Both the position numbers and the translations under genes were made by a program. A stretch of 64,000 nucleotides of DNA from positions 248,001-312,000 of the forward strand of contig NZ_LBMJ01000001.1 of NCBI RefSeq assembly GCF_001413925.1, written 5' to 3'. The stretch comes from Nonlabens sp. YIK11 (GTDB taxonomy: Bacteria; Bacteroidota; Bacteroidia; Flavobacteriales; Flavobacteriaceae). Below, piece by piece: positions 7,670 to 16,479 of this stretch. Under the pieces are notes generated by a model. The model was not told the origin of the DNA, made no database searches, and saw nothing but the letters and a program-made list of their open reading frames with translations. Position 1 is the stretch's first letter, and every line of letters begins with the position of its first letter.

Positions 7670-10042
7670 ATGGAAGAATTAGTTATTTATGCGCCACTCG
7701 CTCTGGCCGCATTAGGATTTGTATTTATGCTGACCAAGAAGTCCTGGGTCATGAAACAAGATGCCGGCGACGGCAAGATGAAAGAGATTTCTGATCATAT
7801 TTATGAGGGCGCGCTGGCATTCTTAAAAGCAGAATATAAACTGCTATCCATATTTGTTGTCGTTGTAGCCATACTACTGGCGGTAGTATCCTTTGTAGTG
7901 CCTACCACACACTGGATGATTTTTGTGGCCTTTATTTTTGGAGCCTTGTTTTCTGCCTATGCAGGAAACATAGGGATGAAAATTGCTACCAAAACCAATG
8001 TTAGAACCACACAAGCAGCTAAAACCAGTTTGCCTAAGGCATTGAAAATCTCTTTTGGCGGTGGTACAGTGATGGGATTAGGTGTCGCAGTTCTTGCGGT
8101 TCTAGGATTAACGGCATTCTTTATCATCTTTTTTCACGTATTCATGAATGGTGAATGGGCTCCAGCAGAATTTGGCGGAGTCATGAAAACACCTGGCGAG
8201 TTAATGACTATCGTTCTTGAAACTCTTGCCGGTTTCTCACTAGGTGCAGAAAGTATTGCACTTTTTGCCAGAGTTGGCGGTGGTATCTACACTAAAGCAG
8301 CCGACGTAGGCGCTGACCTTGTAGGTAAGGTAGAAGCTGGAATCCCAGAAGATGATCCTCGCAACCCTGCCACCATTGCAGATAACGTAGGTGACAACGT
8401 AGGTGATGTGGCCGGTATGGGCGCAGACTTATTCGGTTCTTATGTGGCGACGGTTCTTGCGGCGATGGTGTTGGGTAATTATGTGATACGTGATATGGGC
8501 GGCGATATTGTCAATGAAGGTTTTGGCGGGATAGGACCTATTTTGTTACCTATGGCGATTGCAGGTTTTGGAATTGTTATTTCAGTGATCGGTACCATGC
8601 TGGTGAAGATTTCCAGTAACGATGCTAAGGAAGCTCAAGTGATGGGCGCTCTTAATGTAGGGAACTGGACGTCGATTATTCTGGTTGCTCTCTCTTGTTT
8701 TGGACTGTGTTACTACCTACTTCCAGAAACCATGACCATGAATTTTTATGGAGAAGGCGCAATGACGATTTCATGGCTTAATGTGTTTTACGCAACGCTC
8801 GTAGGTCTTGTCGTAGGAGCCGTAATCTCATCAGTAACCGAATATTACACAGGTCTAGGTAAAAAACCTATCCTTAAAATAGTACAACAATCCTCAACTG
8901 GTGCAGGAACTAATATTATCGCTGGTCTTGCCACGGGAATGATTTCTACTTTTCCATCAGTAATTTTATTTGCTGGTGCTATTTGGGCATCCTATGCTTT
9001 TGCAGGATTCTATGGTGTGGCTCTAGCGGCCAGCGCCATGATGGCAACCACAGCGATGCAACTGGCCATTGATGCTTTCGGCCCTATTTCTGACAATGCT
9101 GGTGGTATTGCAGAGATGAGCGAGCAGGAACCTATCGTGCGTGAGCGTACGGATATTTTGGATTCTGTTGGAAACACGACTGCGGCAACGGGTAAAGGAT
9201 TTGCCATTGCTTCAGCAGCCTTAACATCCTTAGCGCTTTTTGCAGCTTATGTAACTTTTACGGGAATTGACGGGATCAACATTTTTAAAGCGCCTGTTCT
9301 TGCGATGTTGTTTGTAGGTGGTATGGTGCCTGTAGTTTTCAGTGCATTGGCGATGAATGCGGTAGGAAAAGCAGCCATGGAAATGGTAGAAGAAGTGAGA
9401 AGACAGTTCCGTGAGATTCCTGGTATTATGGAAGGAACTGGAAAACCACAGTATGATAAATGTGTGGATATTTCAACCAAGGCATCTTTGAAAGAAATGA
9501 TGTTACCAGGTCTATTGACCATAGGGTTCCCATTGGTGATTGCTTTTGTGCCTATGATTTTTGGTATGAATCCGCTAGCGATTGCAGAAATGCTAGGTGG
9601 CTACATGGCTGGTGTTACCGTGAGTGGTGTGCTTTGGGCCATCTTCCAGAACAACGCCGGTGGCGCCTGGGACAATGCTAAAAAGTCTTTTGAAGCTGGT
9701 GTGATGATCAATGGCGAGATGACCTATAAAGGATCTGACGCGCACAAAGCGGCAGTGACTGGTGATACGGTAGGTGATCCATTTAAAGACACTTCAGGTC
9801 CATCCATGAATATCTTGATCAAGCTGACTTGTTTGATAGGACTGGTGATTGCTCCTATTTTAGGAAATCACAGCGATGAGGTAGAGACTGCGGTTGTTCC
9901 AACGGAGATCCAGCTAGAAACTCAAGACGAACTGGAAACTGCCCAAAACGAAGAATTGTTAGTCGCCTGCGATGCTGGAATGTATTACTTCAAGCCAGCA
10001 AATGCGGCAGAGCGCGCTCTTAATCCTTTGGCAGAACGTTAG
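7670..10042 (+). CDS. hppA: Membrane-bound ion-translocating pyrophosphatase
   Basis: 790 residues with about 16 membrane spans. The pyrophosphate site is intact: [19 protein letters not shown] near residue 211, [17 protein letters not shown], and later [14 protein letters not shown] and DNAKK. It hydrolyses PPi in the cytoplasm and pumps H+ and/or Na+ outward. [10 protein letters not shown] near residue 501 has Ala where K+-independent enzymes carry Lys, which points to the K+-dependent class; the ion cannot be assigned with confidence by eye. The protein carries an unusual C-terminal tail of about 55 residues after the last span (from about 735), rich in Glu/Gln/Thr and ending LNPLAER, beyond the common core. 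It is a single-gene unit with its own terminator. Confidence 0.95.
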   Translation: MEELVIYAPLALAALGFVFMLTKKSWVMKQDAGDGKMKEISDHIYEGALAFLKAEYKLLSIFVVVVAILLAVVSFVVPTTHWMIFVAFIFGALFSAYAGNIGMKIATKTNVRTTQAAKTSLPKALKISFGGGTVMGLGVAVLAVLGLTAFFIIFFHVFMNGEWAPAEFGGVMKTPGELMTIVLETLAGFSLGAESIALFARVGGGIYTKAADVGADLVGKVEAGIPEDDPRNPATIADNVGDNVGDVAGMGADLFGSYVATVLAAMVLGNYVIRDMGGDIVNEGFGGIGPILLPMAIAGFGIVISVIGTMLVKISSNDAKEAQVMGALNVGNWTSIILVALSCFGLCYYLLPETMTMNFYGEGAMTISWLNVFYATLVGLVVGAVISSVTEYYTGLGKKPILKIVQQSSTGAGTNIIAGLATGMISTFPSVILFAGAIWASYAFAGFYGVALAASAMMATTAMQLAIDAFGPISDNAGGIAEMSEQEPIVRERTDILDSVGNTTAATGKGFAIASAALTSLALFAAYVTFTGIDGINIFKAPVLAMLFVGGMVPVVFSALAMNAVGKAAMEMVEEVRRQFREIPGIMEGTGKPQYDKCVDISTKASLKEMMLPGLLTIGFPLVIAFVPMIFGMNPLAIAEMLGGYMAGVTVSGVLWAIFQNNAGGAWDNAKKSFEAGVMINGEMTYKGSDAHKAAVTGDTVGDPFKDTSGPSMNILIKLTCLIGLVIAPILGNHSDEVETAVVPTEIQLETQDELETAQNEELLVACDAGMYYFKPANAAERALNPLAER

Positions 10043-10064
10043 ACGAATTCATTTTATAAGATTT

Positions 10065-10099
10065 AAAGCCGTTCTGTTTTCAGAACGGCTTTTGTTTTT
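10065..10099 (+). terminator. Rho-independent terminator of hppA
   Basis: AAAGCCGTTCTG (10065-10076), TTTT loop, CAGAACGGCTTT (10081-10092), then TGTTTTT. Confidence 0.9.
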
Positions 10100-10158
10100 A
10101 AGAGAATCTACCACGAACTCATTTACATAGATTGTATATTTCAATTTCAAATCAGTTT

Positions 10159-11187
10159 ATGGCATTATTCCAGCGCGATCCATGGATCATCGACGTTTTC
10201 CGTACGTATAGTGGTGAATTTCACCTGTACGTTCGTGGTCGGGCGCTTGAGGACCAGCCGTTGAAACTTTATGAGCAGCAGACCTTCTATCAAACCCTGC
10301 GCAACACCTGGCGCGCCTTTAAAACGGACGAAATAAGAAGGATTCCCGTCAGACTTACGTTGCCAAATGGAAACTTTTTTGAAACCACTACTGATAGTGA
10401 AGGGTATTTCCTTTTTGATATACAGACCAAAACCGACTTGCAAGACATCTCAGATGAGGAAGGCTATGTGCCTATCGTTATTTCCTTTGACGAGAAAAAT
10501 TCCGCTTTCGCGAAAGCGAAATCCCAACAAAGAATATCTATCAATAAATTCACCGGTGAGACACTCGTGCCGCCCAGCACGACGGCTTATGGCGTGATAA
10601 GCGATATAGACGACACCATCATGAAGACTGGTGTGACCAGCTTCTTGAAATTGCGCGTGGCGTTCAATACCTTTTTTAAGAATTTTGACCAGCGATCGCC
10701 GTTTAAAGATGCCGCAAGTTTTTACCAACTGTTGCATCGCGGGCCATCTGGCAAGGATCAAAATCCCATGTTTTATTTGAGCAATAGCCCATGGAATTTA
10801 TACCGTTATCTAGAAAAATTCGTGGATTTTCACGGATTCCCAAAAGGACCTATTCTCTTGCGTGATTTTCCAACACCATGGGATCGCACACCAAAAAAAG
10901 AGCGGCCACACAAGGAACACGAGCTGATTAATATTTTAAAACATTATCCAGACCAGCAGTTTATACTCATAGGCGATGCCGGTGAGCACGATACCACCTA
11001 CTACACCAACGCCGCGACAGAATATCCTGAACGTGTTAAAGCGATCTACATAAGAGCGGTAAACCACTCCAAAAAAATGGCCGCGATCAAAGAAATGGCA
11101 GATGCATTTGAGGTTTGCCCAGTTTTATTGGTAAAAGAATCCAGCGAGGCGATTAAACATGCGCGTGGAATGGGATGGATTGTTTGA
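10159..11187 (+). CDS. App1-like DUF2183 family protein (phosphatidate phosphatase-like)
   Basis: 342 residues from the ATG at 10159; a TTG 27 bp earlier gives a poor N terminus. An N-terminal beta-rich domain (to about 140) precedes the App1/DUF2183 catalytic domain: YGVISDIDDTIMKTG at about 145-160 carries the DxDxT nucleophile motif, then FYLSNSPWNLY and FILIGDAGEHDTTYY, which supply the later acidic motif. Yeast App1 dephosphorylates phosphatidic acid to diacylglycerol; the same role here is inferred. Residues 115-120 (SAFAKA) are encoded by a copy of the genome repeat. A paralogue lies at 32117. Confidence 0.85.
   Translation: MALFQRDPWIIDVFRTYSGEFHLYVRGRALEDQPLKLYEQQTFYQTLRNTWRAFKTDEIRRIPVRLTLPNGNFFETTTDSEGYFLFDIQTKTDLQDISDEEGYVPIVISFDEKNSAFAKAKSQQRISINKFTGETLVPPSTTAYGVISDIDDTIMKTGVTSFLKLRVAFNTFFKNFDQRSPFKDAASFYQLLHRGPSGKDQNPMFYLSNSPWNLYRYLEKFVDFHGFPKGPILLRDFPTPWDRTPKKERPHKEHELINILKHYPDQQFILIGDAGEHDTTYYTNAATEYPERVKAIYIRAVNHSKKMAAIKEMADAFEVCPVLLVKESSEAIKHARGMGWIV
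10503..10518. repeat. Palindrome core CGCTTTCGCGAAAGCG inside the App1-like gene
   Basis: 16-bp perfect core in frame, read as A-F-A-K-A, in the region joining the N-terminal and catalytic domains. Confidence 0.95.
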
Positions 11188-11251
11188 AGTGAAATATAAA
11201 ACAGGTCAACCTTCTAAAAATGCGGGAGAACCCTATTTATGATAACTTATA

Positions 11252-11857
11252 CTATCTAAACTTATAACCAAACGACAGCTGTATAATCGTATTTCTCAAT
11301 TTGAAACCATTCGATCTTGGAGTTTCGTCTACTTCAATCAAAGTAGCAAATCCCTGCTGAAAATTTAACTCGGTAAAAAAGCCCTCAATATTATAGCCTA
11401 CACCTAAATTAAAACCATAGTCGACTTTACTTTTTAAATCACCAAAATCTCGATTGAACCTTTCTTCATTCAATACATACCCAGCGTAAGGACCAGCTAG
11501 GATATAAGGCTGATTAAAGAATTTAAACTGTAAAGGAATATTCAAATAATCCAATTTATATTTAAAATCCACCGATGATGCAGAACCATCATTGGAGCCA
11601 GCTTCCTCAGCTTTAGACTTTGTAGTTCCTTGTTGAGAATAAACAATTCTAGGACTAAAGTTGATGTTTTTGGATATTTCCAGATCATAGCTTAATCCTA
11701 TGTGTAGACCAACTCCGTTTGACGATCCCTGAAAAGGATAGTTTTCTGGCTCAGTCAAATTAATAAGATTTGCTCCTGCAAAAACCCCAAAATTTCTTTG
11801 AGCTCTAGCTATAGAAATACACAAAGCTAATATTATAAAACATATGAATTTTCTCAT
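11252..11857 (-). CDS. Outer-membrane beta-barrel protein (porin-family-like)
   Basis: 201 residues with a signal peptide (1-19, ISIARAQ). The rest alternates polar and apolar residues as in small eight-stranded barrels: NFGVFAGANLINL, GVGLHIGLSYDLE, KYKLDYLNIPLQFKFF, LAGPYAGYVL, YGFNLGVGYNIE, ending in FGYKFR. The IPLQFKF strand motif is common in the Bacteroidota PorT/OMP_b-brl_2 group. Specific function unknown. It is the last gene of a leftward run after the deoxynucleoside kinase, 46 bp away. Confidence 0.75.
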   Translation of the reverse strand: MRKFICFIILALCISIARAQRNFGVFAGANLINLTEPENYPFQGSSNGVGLHIGLSYDLEISKNINFSPRIVYSQQGTTKSKAEEAGSNDGSASSVDFKYKLDYLNIPLQFKFFNQPYILAGPYAGYVLNEERFNRDFGDLKSKVDYGFNLGVGYNIEGFFTELNFQQGFATLIEVDETPRSNGFKLRNTIIQLSFGYKFR

Positions 11858-11903
11858 GTAATTCTGTTTGAATAATTTTTAAGAAAATGGCAAGAGAATA
11901 TCC

Positions 11904-12521
11904 CTAAGCAAACAACCCAGTCATCTCTGCATCGATCCTGTTAATGATATCACCTAGATCCTCAGGATTATTGACAAAATCGATGTTATCCACATCAATG
12001 ATCAATAGATTACCCTTGTCATAACCGTGAATCCATGCTTCATAGCGCTCGTTCAAGCGGCTTAAATAATCAATAGAGATAGAATTCTCATAATCGCGGC
12101 CACGTTTGTGAATCTGGTTCACAAGATTTGGGATAGAACTGCGCAAATAGATCAACAAGTCTGGAGCTGCTACTAATTTTTCCATGAGATTGAACAGCCT
12201 ACTATAGTTGTCAAAGTCACGCTGGGACAACAATCCCATAGCATGAAGGTTGGGTGCAAAAATGCTGGCATCTTCATAAATCGTACGATCCTGGATGATC
12301 TTCTTTCCACTCTCACGTATTTCCAACACCTGGCTAAAACGGCTGTTCAAGAAATACACCTGCAGGTTAAAGGACCAGCGCTCCATATCCTGATAAAAAT
12401 CTTCCAAATATGGGTTTTCAAGAACGTCCTCAAATTGCGGTGTCCATTTATAGTGTTTGGCAAGTAATTTTGTAAGTGTAGTCTTTCCTGCTCCTATGTT
12501 TCCTGCGACGGCGATGTGCAT
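11904..12521 (-). CDS. Deoxynucleoside kinase
   Basis: 205 residues. The P-loop GNIGAGKTT is at residues 7-15. The family motif ENPYLEDFYQDMERWSFNLQ follows, then the QDRTIYEDASIFA segment carrying the DR(S/T) active-site pair, and a lid-like region IHKRGRDYENSISIDYL near 135-155. It phosphorylates deoxynucleosides with ATP in salvage; whether it prefers dA/dG or another base cannot be told. It starts 2 bp after the stop of the upstream gene, so the pair is translated from one mRNA. A nucleoside transporter gene at the left edge fits the same salvage theme but is not linked. Confidence 0.9.
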   Translation of the reverse strand: MHIAVAGNIGAGKTTLTKLLAKHYKWTPQFEDVLENPYLEDFYQDMERWSFNLQVYFLNSRFSQVLEIRESGKKIIQDRTIYEDASIFAPNLHAMGLLSQRDFDNYSRLFNLMEKLVAAPDLLIYLRSSIPNLVNQIHKRGRDYENSISIDYLSRLNERYEAWIHGYDKGNLLIIDVDNIDFVNNPEDLGDIINRIDAEMTGLFA

Positions 12522-12523
12522 GT

Positions 12524-13345
12524 TTAGTTCTTCTTCTGGTTAGTCGTAAAAACGCTCAGGCGAGCGCGGCTGTAAAGATAGAGTTTTCCGTTCTTTAGGT
12601 AAAGTGATTTTGGCGGCTCTTGTGGTTCAATGTTCTGGTCGTTTTCCATAGGAGCGAACTCATAACCTGAGGTGAATTTAAAGCTCTTGAAGGCATCATC
12701 CTGTTGTATAATGAGTTGTTCAAAATCATAATCAGCGAGATGGATGTTGTCAAGTTTCAGTTCGCTGGTCTTACTAGCATAATTGTTATAGCTGGCGACT
12801 CCTGTATCACTTATTAAATGACAGTAGTTATAATCGGTCAACATTTGCGTGACTTGATTTTGTATGACTGGCGAACTCACCACTAGTTTGTCATTGATAT
12901 AGTCGTACAATTCCAATCGCTGCTGGTCCAGGTTGTAAAGCCACAAACGACGCTCACCAGCGAGACCGGCAAATTCAAAGTACCGATAAGGTTGCAATTG
13001 ATTGAGTTCCACACGCTGGGTTTCATTGAGCCGATTATCCAGCAATACGATGGTTTGAGTGTCCTTATAAAAAAGCAAAATCTTAAGCGGATTGATCAAA
13101 TCCACACTGGTCAGGTCGCCCAACTGCACATCATAAAACTGTTGTTTCGGGACACTGGCACGGCCATCGATGGGTGATTTATAGAACACGTTGTCTTTGC
13201 CGTAGTACAGGTTTTCAAAATCATCGACACCATAGAACGCATCTGCCTGCAGGGAATATGCTGTAGTACTGGTAGATGGTGTGGATTGCGCTTTCGCGAA
13301 AGCGAAAAAAAATAAACTTCCCAACAATGTGAAAACCAACTTCAT
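12524..13345 (-). CDS. Secreted protein of unknown function, propeller-like repeats
   Basis: 273 residues from the ATG at 13345; a longer frame begins at 13399 but would bury the signal peptide behind MEVVFLRHR. The signal peptide is MKLVFTLLGS-LFFFAFAKA, with likely cleavage after AKA at residue 19; the last residues are encoded by the genome repeat. The mature part has repeated short strands with Y/F-x-x-D patterns (DDFENLYYGKDNVFYKS, LINPLKILLFY, YFEFAGLAGERRLWLYNLDQQRLELYDY), as in beta-propellers. It is upstream of, and almost touching, the deoxynucleoside kinase. I do not recognise the family. Confidence 0.72.
   Translation of the reverse strand: MKLVFTLLGSLFFFAFAKAQSTPSTSTTAYSLQADAFYGVDDFENLYYGKDNVFYKSPIDGRASVPKQQFYDVQLGDLTSVDLINPLKILLFYKDTQTIVLLDNRLNETQRVELNQLQPYRYFEFAGLAGERRLWLYNLDQQRLELYDYINDKLVVSSPVIQNQVTQMLTDYNYCHLISDTGVASYNNYASKTSELKLDNIHLADYDFEQLIIQQDDAFKSFKFTSGYEFAPMENDQNIEPQEPPKSLYLKNGKLYLYSRARLSVFTTNQKKN
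13289..13304. repeat. Palindrome core inside a signal-peptide coding region
   Basis: CGCTTTCGCGAAAGCG read leftward in frame as A-F-A-K-A at residues 15-19 of the secreted protein at 12524-13345, forming the AxA signal-peptidase site. Confidence 0.95.
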
Positions 13346-13455
13346 ATAATAGGTATCTTTGCCGCCGGTAAAGCGATGCCTTAAAAATACGACTTCCAAA
13401 AGTCGCGAGAGTCACAGTGCCTGTAAATAAGTTGTGTAAAATTATTTGCTAGGGC

Positions 13456-13485
13456 TTGTCAATCAAATTTTTAATAGTACATTTG
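13456..13485 (+). promoter_or_regulatory. Promoter of the rplM operon
   Basis: TTG (13456-13458), 19-bp spacer, TACATTTG (13478-13485): a full match to the Bacteroidota TTG/TAnnTTTG consensus. The start of transcription should fall near 13491. Confidence 0.75.
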
Positions 13486-13490
13486 CAGCC

Positions 13491-13511
13491 CGATTTTAGT
13501 TAGTAAAATCG
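13491..13511 (+). promoter_or_regulatory. Hairpin in the rplM leader, candidate L13 autoregulatory site
   Basis: CGATTTTA (13491-13498), GTTAG loop, TAAAATCG (13504-13511): a perfect 8-bp stem at the expected 5' end of the transcript, 25 nt before the GTG start. It has no T tract. L13 leaders of this kind have, as I recall, been reported for Bacteroidia. Confidence 0.5.
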
Positions 13512-13536
13512 CGTAAGAAATTAAAACTATTTCACA

Positions 13537-13992
13537 GTGAATACTTTAAGTTACAAAACCGTATCAGCTAACAGCGCTACAGTAAACAAGGAATGGGTAC
13601 TGATAGATGCTGCTGATCAACCATTGGGACGCATGGCTTCCATCGCCGCAAAGTTCTTGAGAGGTAAATATAAGACCAACTATACACCGCACGTTGACTG
13701 TGGTGATAACGTGATCATTATAAATGCTGCTGGAGTGCAATTAGGCGGCAACAAATGGAACGATAAGAGTTACATACGCCACACGGGTTACCCAGGTGGA
13801 CAACGTAGCCTTACCGCAAAGGAGCTTTATGATAAGGATCCCGCGAGAGTAGTAGAAAATGCCGTAAAAGGTATGTTGCCTAAAAACAAGTTAGGCGCTG
13901 CTATCTATCGCAACCTTAAAGTATATGCTGGTGCCGAGCATGAGCAAGGTGCACAACAACCTAGAACAATCAATCTTAACGAGGTAAAGTAA
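13537..13992 (+). CDS. rplM: 50S ribosomal protein L13
   Basis: 151 residues beginning with GTG. Landmarks: KEWVLIDAADQPLGRMAS, AAKFLRGKYKTNYTPHVDCGDNVIIINA, KSYIRHTGYPGG, RVVENAVKGMLPKNKLGAAIYRNLKVY. It is first of the rplM-rpsI pair, with a consensus promoter and a small hairpin in its leader. L13 binds 23S rRNA early in 50S assembly. Confidence 0.97.
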   Translation: MNTLSYKTVSANSATVNKEWVLIDAADQPLGRMASIAAKFLRGKYKTNYTPHVDCGDNVIIINAAGVQLGGNKWNDKSYIRHTGYPGGQRSLTAKELYDKDPARVVENAVKGMLPKNKLGAAIYRNLKVYAGAEHEQGAQQPRTINLNEVK

Positions 13993-13996
13993 ACCT

Positions 13997-14383
13997 ATGG
14001 AGACAGTACACAAAATAGGTAGAAGAAAAACTGCCGTAGCAAGAGTCTACCTTACAGAAGGTAAAGGCGCTGTAACGATCAACAACAAGCCATTAGATCA
14101 ATATTTCACAACTGGAATGCTTCAATACAAAGTGAAGCAGCCGTTTATGTTGACTGACGATGTAGATGGTTATGATGTTCGTGTAAACGTTTTCGGCGGT
14201 GGAATCACTGGACAGGCAGAGGCTGTACGTCTAGCGATCTCAAGAGCCCTTGTAGAAATCGATGCAGACAAGAAAACATTATTGAAAGCTGAAGGTCTTA
14301 TGACTCGTGACCCAAGAATGGTAGAGCGTAAGAAATTTGGTCAAAAGAAAGCGAGAAAGAAATTCCAATTCTCCAAGCGTTAA
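13997..14383 (+). CDS. rpsI: 30S ribosomal protein S9
   Basis: 128 residues, starting 4 bp after rplM. IGRRKTAVARVYL at the N terminus and the basic tail KKARKKFQFSKR, which reaches the P-site tRNA, are typical S9 features. It is co-transcribed with rplM; a hairpin follows. Confidence 0.97.
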   Translation: METVHKIGRRKTAVARVYLTEGKGAVTINNKPLDQYFTTGMLQYKVKQPFMLTDDVDGYDVRVNVFGGGITGQAEAVRLAISRALVEIDADKKTLLKAEGLMTRDPRMVERKKFGQKKARKKFQFSKR

Positions 14384-14397
14384 TACAACACAATCTT

Positions 14398-14434
14398 TAT
14401 CGTCCCGCAACTGCGGGACGATACTTTTGTTCTT
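14398..14434 (+). terminator. Terminator-like hairpin between rpsI and rpsB
   Basis: Perfect 12-bp stem TATCGTCCCGCA/TGCGGGACGATA (14398-14409 and 14412-14423) with a 2-nt gap, followed by CTTTTGTTCTTT. It may end rplM-rpsI transcription fully or in part. Confidence 0.75.
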
Positions 14435-14453
14435 TATTTATTATTTTAATTTG

Positions 14454-14548
14454 CTGTCAACTCGATTGCCGTCGAATGCTAGTTTAGCATCTAAATGGGT
14501 CAGGCGATTTCCTTATGGAATGACCACTAATCCATTGCTATCTGACAG
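14454..14548 (+). ncRNA. Candidate structured leader RNA of rpsB
   Basis: CTGTCA (14454-14459) can pair with TGACAG (14543-14548) and would enclose three hairpins: TCGA/TCGA (14462-14475), TGCTA-GTT-TAGCA (14477-14489), and GGTCA/TGACC (14498-14525) with an inner TTCC-TTAT-GGAA. The result is a four-way branched fold ending 19 nt before the rpsB ATG. It may be an autoregulatory S2 leader. Stems were found by eye and are short, so covariation is needed. Confidence 0.35.
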
Positions 14549-14567
14549 AACGTAAACTATTTAAGAA

Positions 14568-15365
14568 ATGGCAAATACTATTGAGGTCAAGGATCTACTT
14601 GACGCAGGTGTACACTTTGGACACCTAACCCGCAAATGGGATCCCAACATGGCACCATATATCTATATGGAACGTAACGGGATTCACATCATCAACCTTT
14701 ACAAAACCAGTGCAAAACTGGATGAAGCTAACGCTGCATTGCGTAAGATCGCTGCATCTGGTCGCAAAATCCTTTTTGTAGCTACTAAGAAGCAAGCTAA
14801 AGACATCGTTGCAGAACATGCAAAAGATGCTGGCATGCCTTACATCACAGAAAGATGGCCTGGTGGAATGTTGACCAACTTTGTAACCATCCGTAAGGCA
14901 GTTAAGAAGATGGCTACTGTAGACCGTATGAAAAAAGATGGTCGCTATGAGACTCTTTCTAAGAAAGAGCGTCTTCAAGTAGACCGTATGCGTGCAAAAT
15001 TAGAGAAGAACTTAGGTTCCATCTCTGACATGTCCCGCATGCCAGCAGCTCTTTTTATCGTTGATACCGTACGTGAGCACATCGCTGTTGCAGAAGCCTT
15101 GAATCTAGGTATTCCAATTTTTGCAATGGTAGATACCAATGCAAATCCACGTGATATCGATTATGTGATCCCATCTAATGATGATGCATCCAGATCTATT
15201 GAAATCATCATCAAATCTGTTACTGATGCTGTAAAAGCTGGATTGGAAGATCGTAAGAACGAGAAAGGTGATGACGATCAACCAAAAAAGAAAGAAGGTA
15301 AAGCAGACAAAAAGGACGCTCCTAAAAAAGCAGCCAAGAAAGCTGTAGCATCTGAAGAAGAATAA
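14568..15365 (+). CDS. rpsB: 30S ribosomal protein S2 with charged C-terminal tail
   Basis: 265 residues. S2 core: DLLDAGVHFGHLTRKWDPNM, IYMERNGIHIINL, ERWPGGMLTNF, LFIVDTVREHIAVAEA and FAMVDTNANP. From about residue 228 a Lys/Asp/Glu/Ala-rich tail follows (DDDQPKKKEGKADKK), a low-complexity extension common in Bacteroidota r-proteins. Upstream is a 184-bp gap with a hairpin terminator and a foldable leader; downstream, 37 bp away, is tsf. S2 completes the 30S platform. Confidence 0.97.
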   Translation: MANTIEVKDLLDAGVHFGHLTRKWDPNMAPYIYMERNGIHIINLYKTSAKLDEANAALRKIAASGRKILFVATKKQAKDIVAEHAKDAGMPYITERWPGGMLTNFVTIRKAVKKMATVDRMKKDGRYETLSKKERLQVDRMRAKLEKNLGSISDMSRMPAALFIVDTVREHIAVAEALNLGIPIFAMVDTNANPRDIDYVIPSNDDASRSIEIIIKSVTDAVKAGLEDRKNEKGDDDQPKKKEGKADKKDAPKKAAKKAVASEEE

Positions 15366-15402
15366 ATAACTCTGTAAATACAGAATTAAAAAAACGTACA
15401 AA

Positions 15403-16365
15403 ATGGCAAAAATAACCGCCGCTGAAGTAGGTAAACTAAGAAACACTACCGGTGCTGGTATGATGGACTGTAAAAAGGCCCTTGTAGAAGCAGATGGTGA
15501 TTTTGATAAAGCAATTGACATCCTTAGAAAAAAAGGACAAAAAGTTGCTGCAAAGAGAGCAGACCGCGATTCATCTGAAGGTGTGGTTGTAGCAAAAATC
15601 AATGATGACAATACAAGAGGTATTTTACTTTCCTTGAATTGTGAGACTGACTTTGTTGCAAAAAATGACTCTTATGTAGAGCTTGCTGATAAAATTGCAG
15701 AAATCGCTTTGGACAAAAACTCTAAAGAAGAAGTTCTTGCAGCAGACTTTGATGGGATGACCGTTGAAGAAAAGTTGATCGAGCAAACTGGTGTCATAGG
15801 TGAAAAACTAGAAATAGGAGGCTTTGAAGTTTTTGAAGCACCTTATGTTGGAGCTTATGTTCATGGTGGCAAGATTGGTGCATTAACCGGTCTTTCGACA
15901 GAGAGCGAAAACAAGGAAGAAGTTGCAAAATCTGTAAGCATGCAAGTAGCTTCCATGGGAGCAACTACATTGTCTTATAAAGATTTTGATCCAGAATTCG
16001 TTAAGTCTGAAACTGAAGCTCGTATCGCTGCGATCGAAAAAGATAATATTGAAAGAGGTCGTCTAGGTAAGAACTTGATCAATGTACCATTGTTCATCTC
16101 TAGATCTCAATTGACTGACGCTGCTATCGCAGATGCCAAAGCTAATTTTGAGCAAGAATTGAAAGCAGAAGGGAAACCAGAAGCGATCTGGGACAAAATT
16201 ATTCCAGGTAAAATTGAGCGATTCATTTCTGACAACGTTACTCTTGATAAGGAGTTGGCTCTTTTGGACCAGAACTTCATCATGGATGACAAGAAAACAG
16301 TTGCAGAATATGTTGATTCTAAAAATGCAGATGTAGTAGGCTTCAAGAGAGTTTCTCTAGCTTAA
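15403..16365 (+). CDS. tsf: Elongation factor Ts
   Basis: 320 residues. The N-terminal UBA-like domain (VGKLRNTTGAGMMDCKKALVEADGDFDKAID) and the TDFVAKND motif in the core domain, which displaces Mg2+ from EF-Tu, are present. It regenerates EF-Tu-GTP. It forms the usual rpsB-tsf pair and ends in a strong terminator. Confidence 0.97.
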   Translation: MAKITAAEVGKLRNTTGAGMMDCKKALVEADGDFDKAIDILRKKGQKVAAKRADRDSSEGVVVAKINDDNTRGILLSLNCETDFVAKNDSYVELADKIAEIALDKNSKEEVLAADFDGMTVEEKLIEQTGVIGEKLEIGGFEVFEAPYVGAYVHGGKIGALTGLSTESENKEEVAKSVSMQVASMGATTLSYKDFDPEFVKSETEARIAAIEKDNIERGRLGKNLINVPLFISRSQLTDAAIADAKANFEQELKAEGKPEAIWDKIIPGKIERFISDNVTLDKELALLDQNFIMDDKKTVAEYVDSKNADVVGFKRVSLA

Positions 16366-16385
16366 GTCATACCTTCATAAATATT

Positions 16386-16422
16386 AAAATCCCGTTCCTT
16401 TTGTTAGGAACGGGATTTTTTT
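16386..16422 (+). terminator. Rho-independent terminator of rpsB-tsf
   Basis: AAAATCCCGTTCC (16386-16398) pairs with GGAACGGGATTTT (16407-16419), then a T run. Confidence 0.92.
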
Positions 16423-16479
16423 GTTGGCGCTTTCAAGTTAAATTAACATCTATCATTTCAAGCCGTCCTATCTTGCGGT

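Noticed and set aside
10132..10158. TTG start for the App1-like gene
   Set aside because: The added residues are not protein-like and an ATG follows at 10159.
14454..14548. tRNA or tmRNA in the rpsB leader
   Set aside because: The fold is branched but has no TTCGA T-loop in the right place and no 7-bp acceptor stem.
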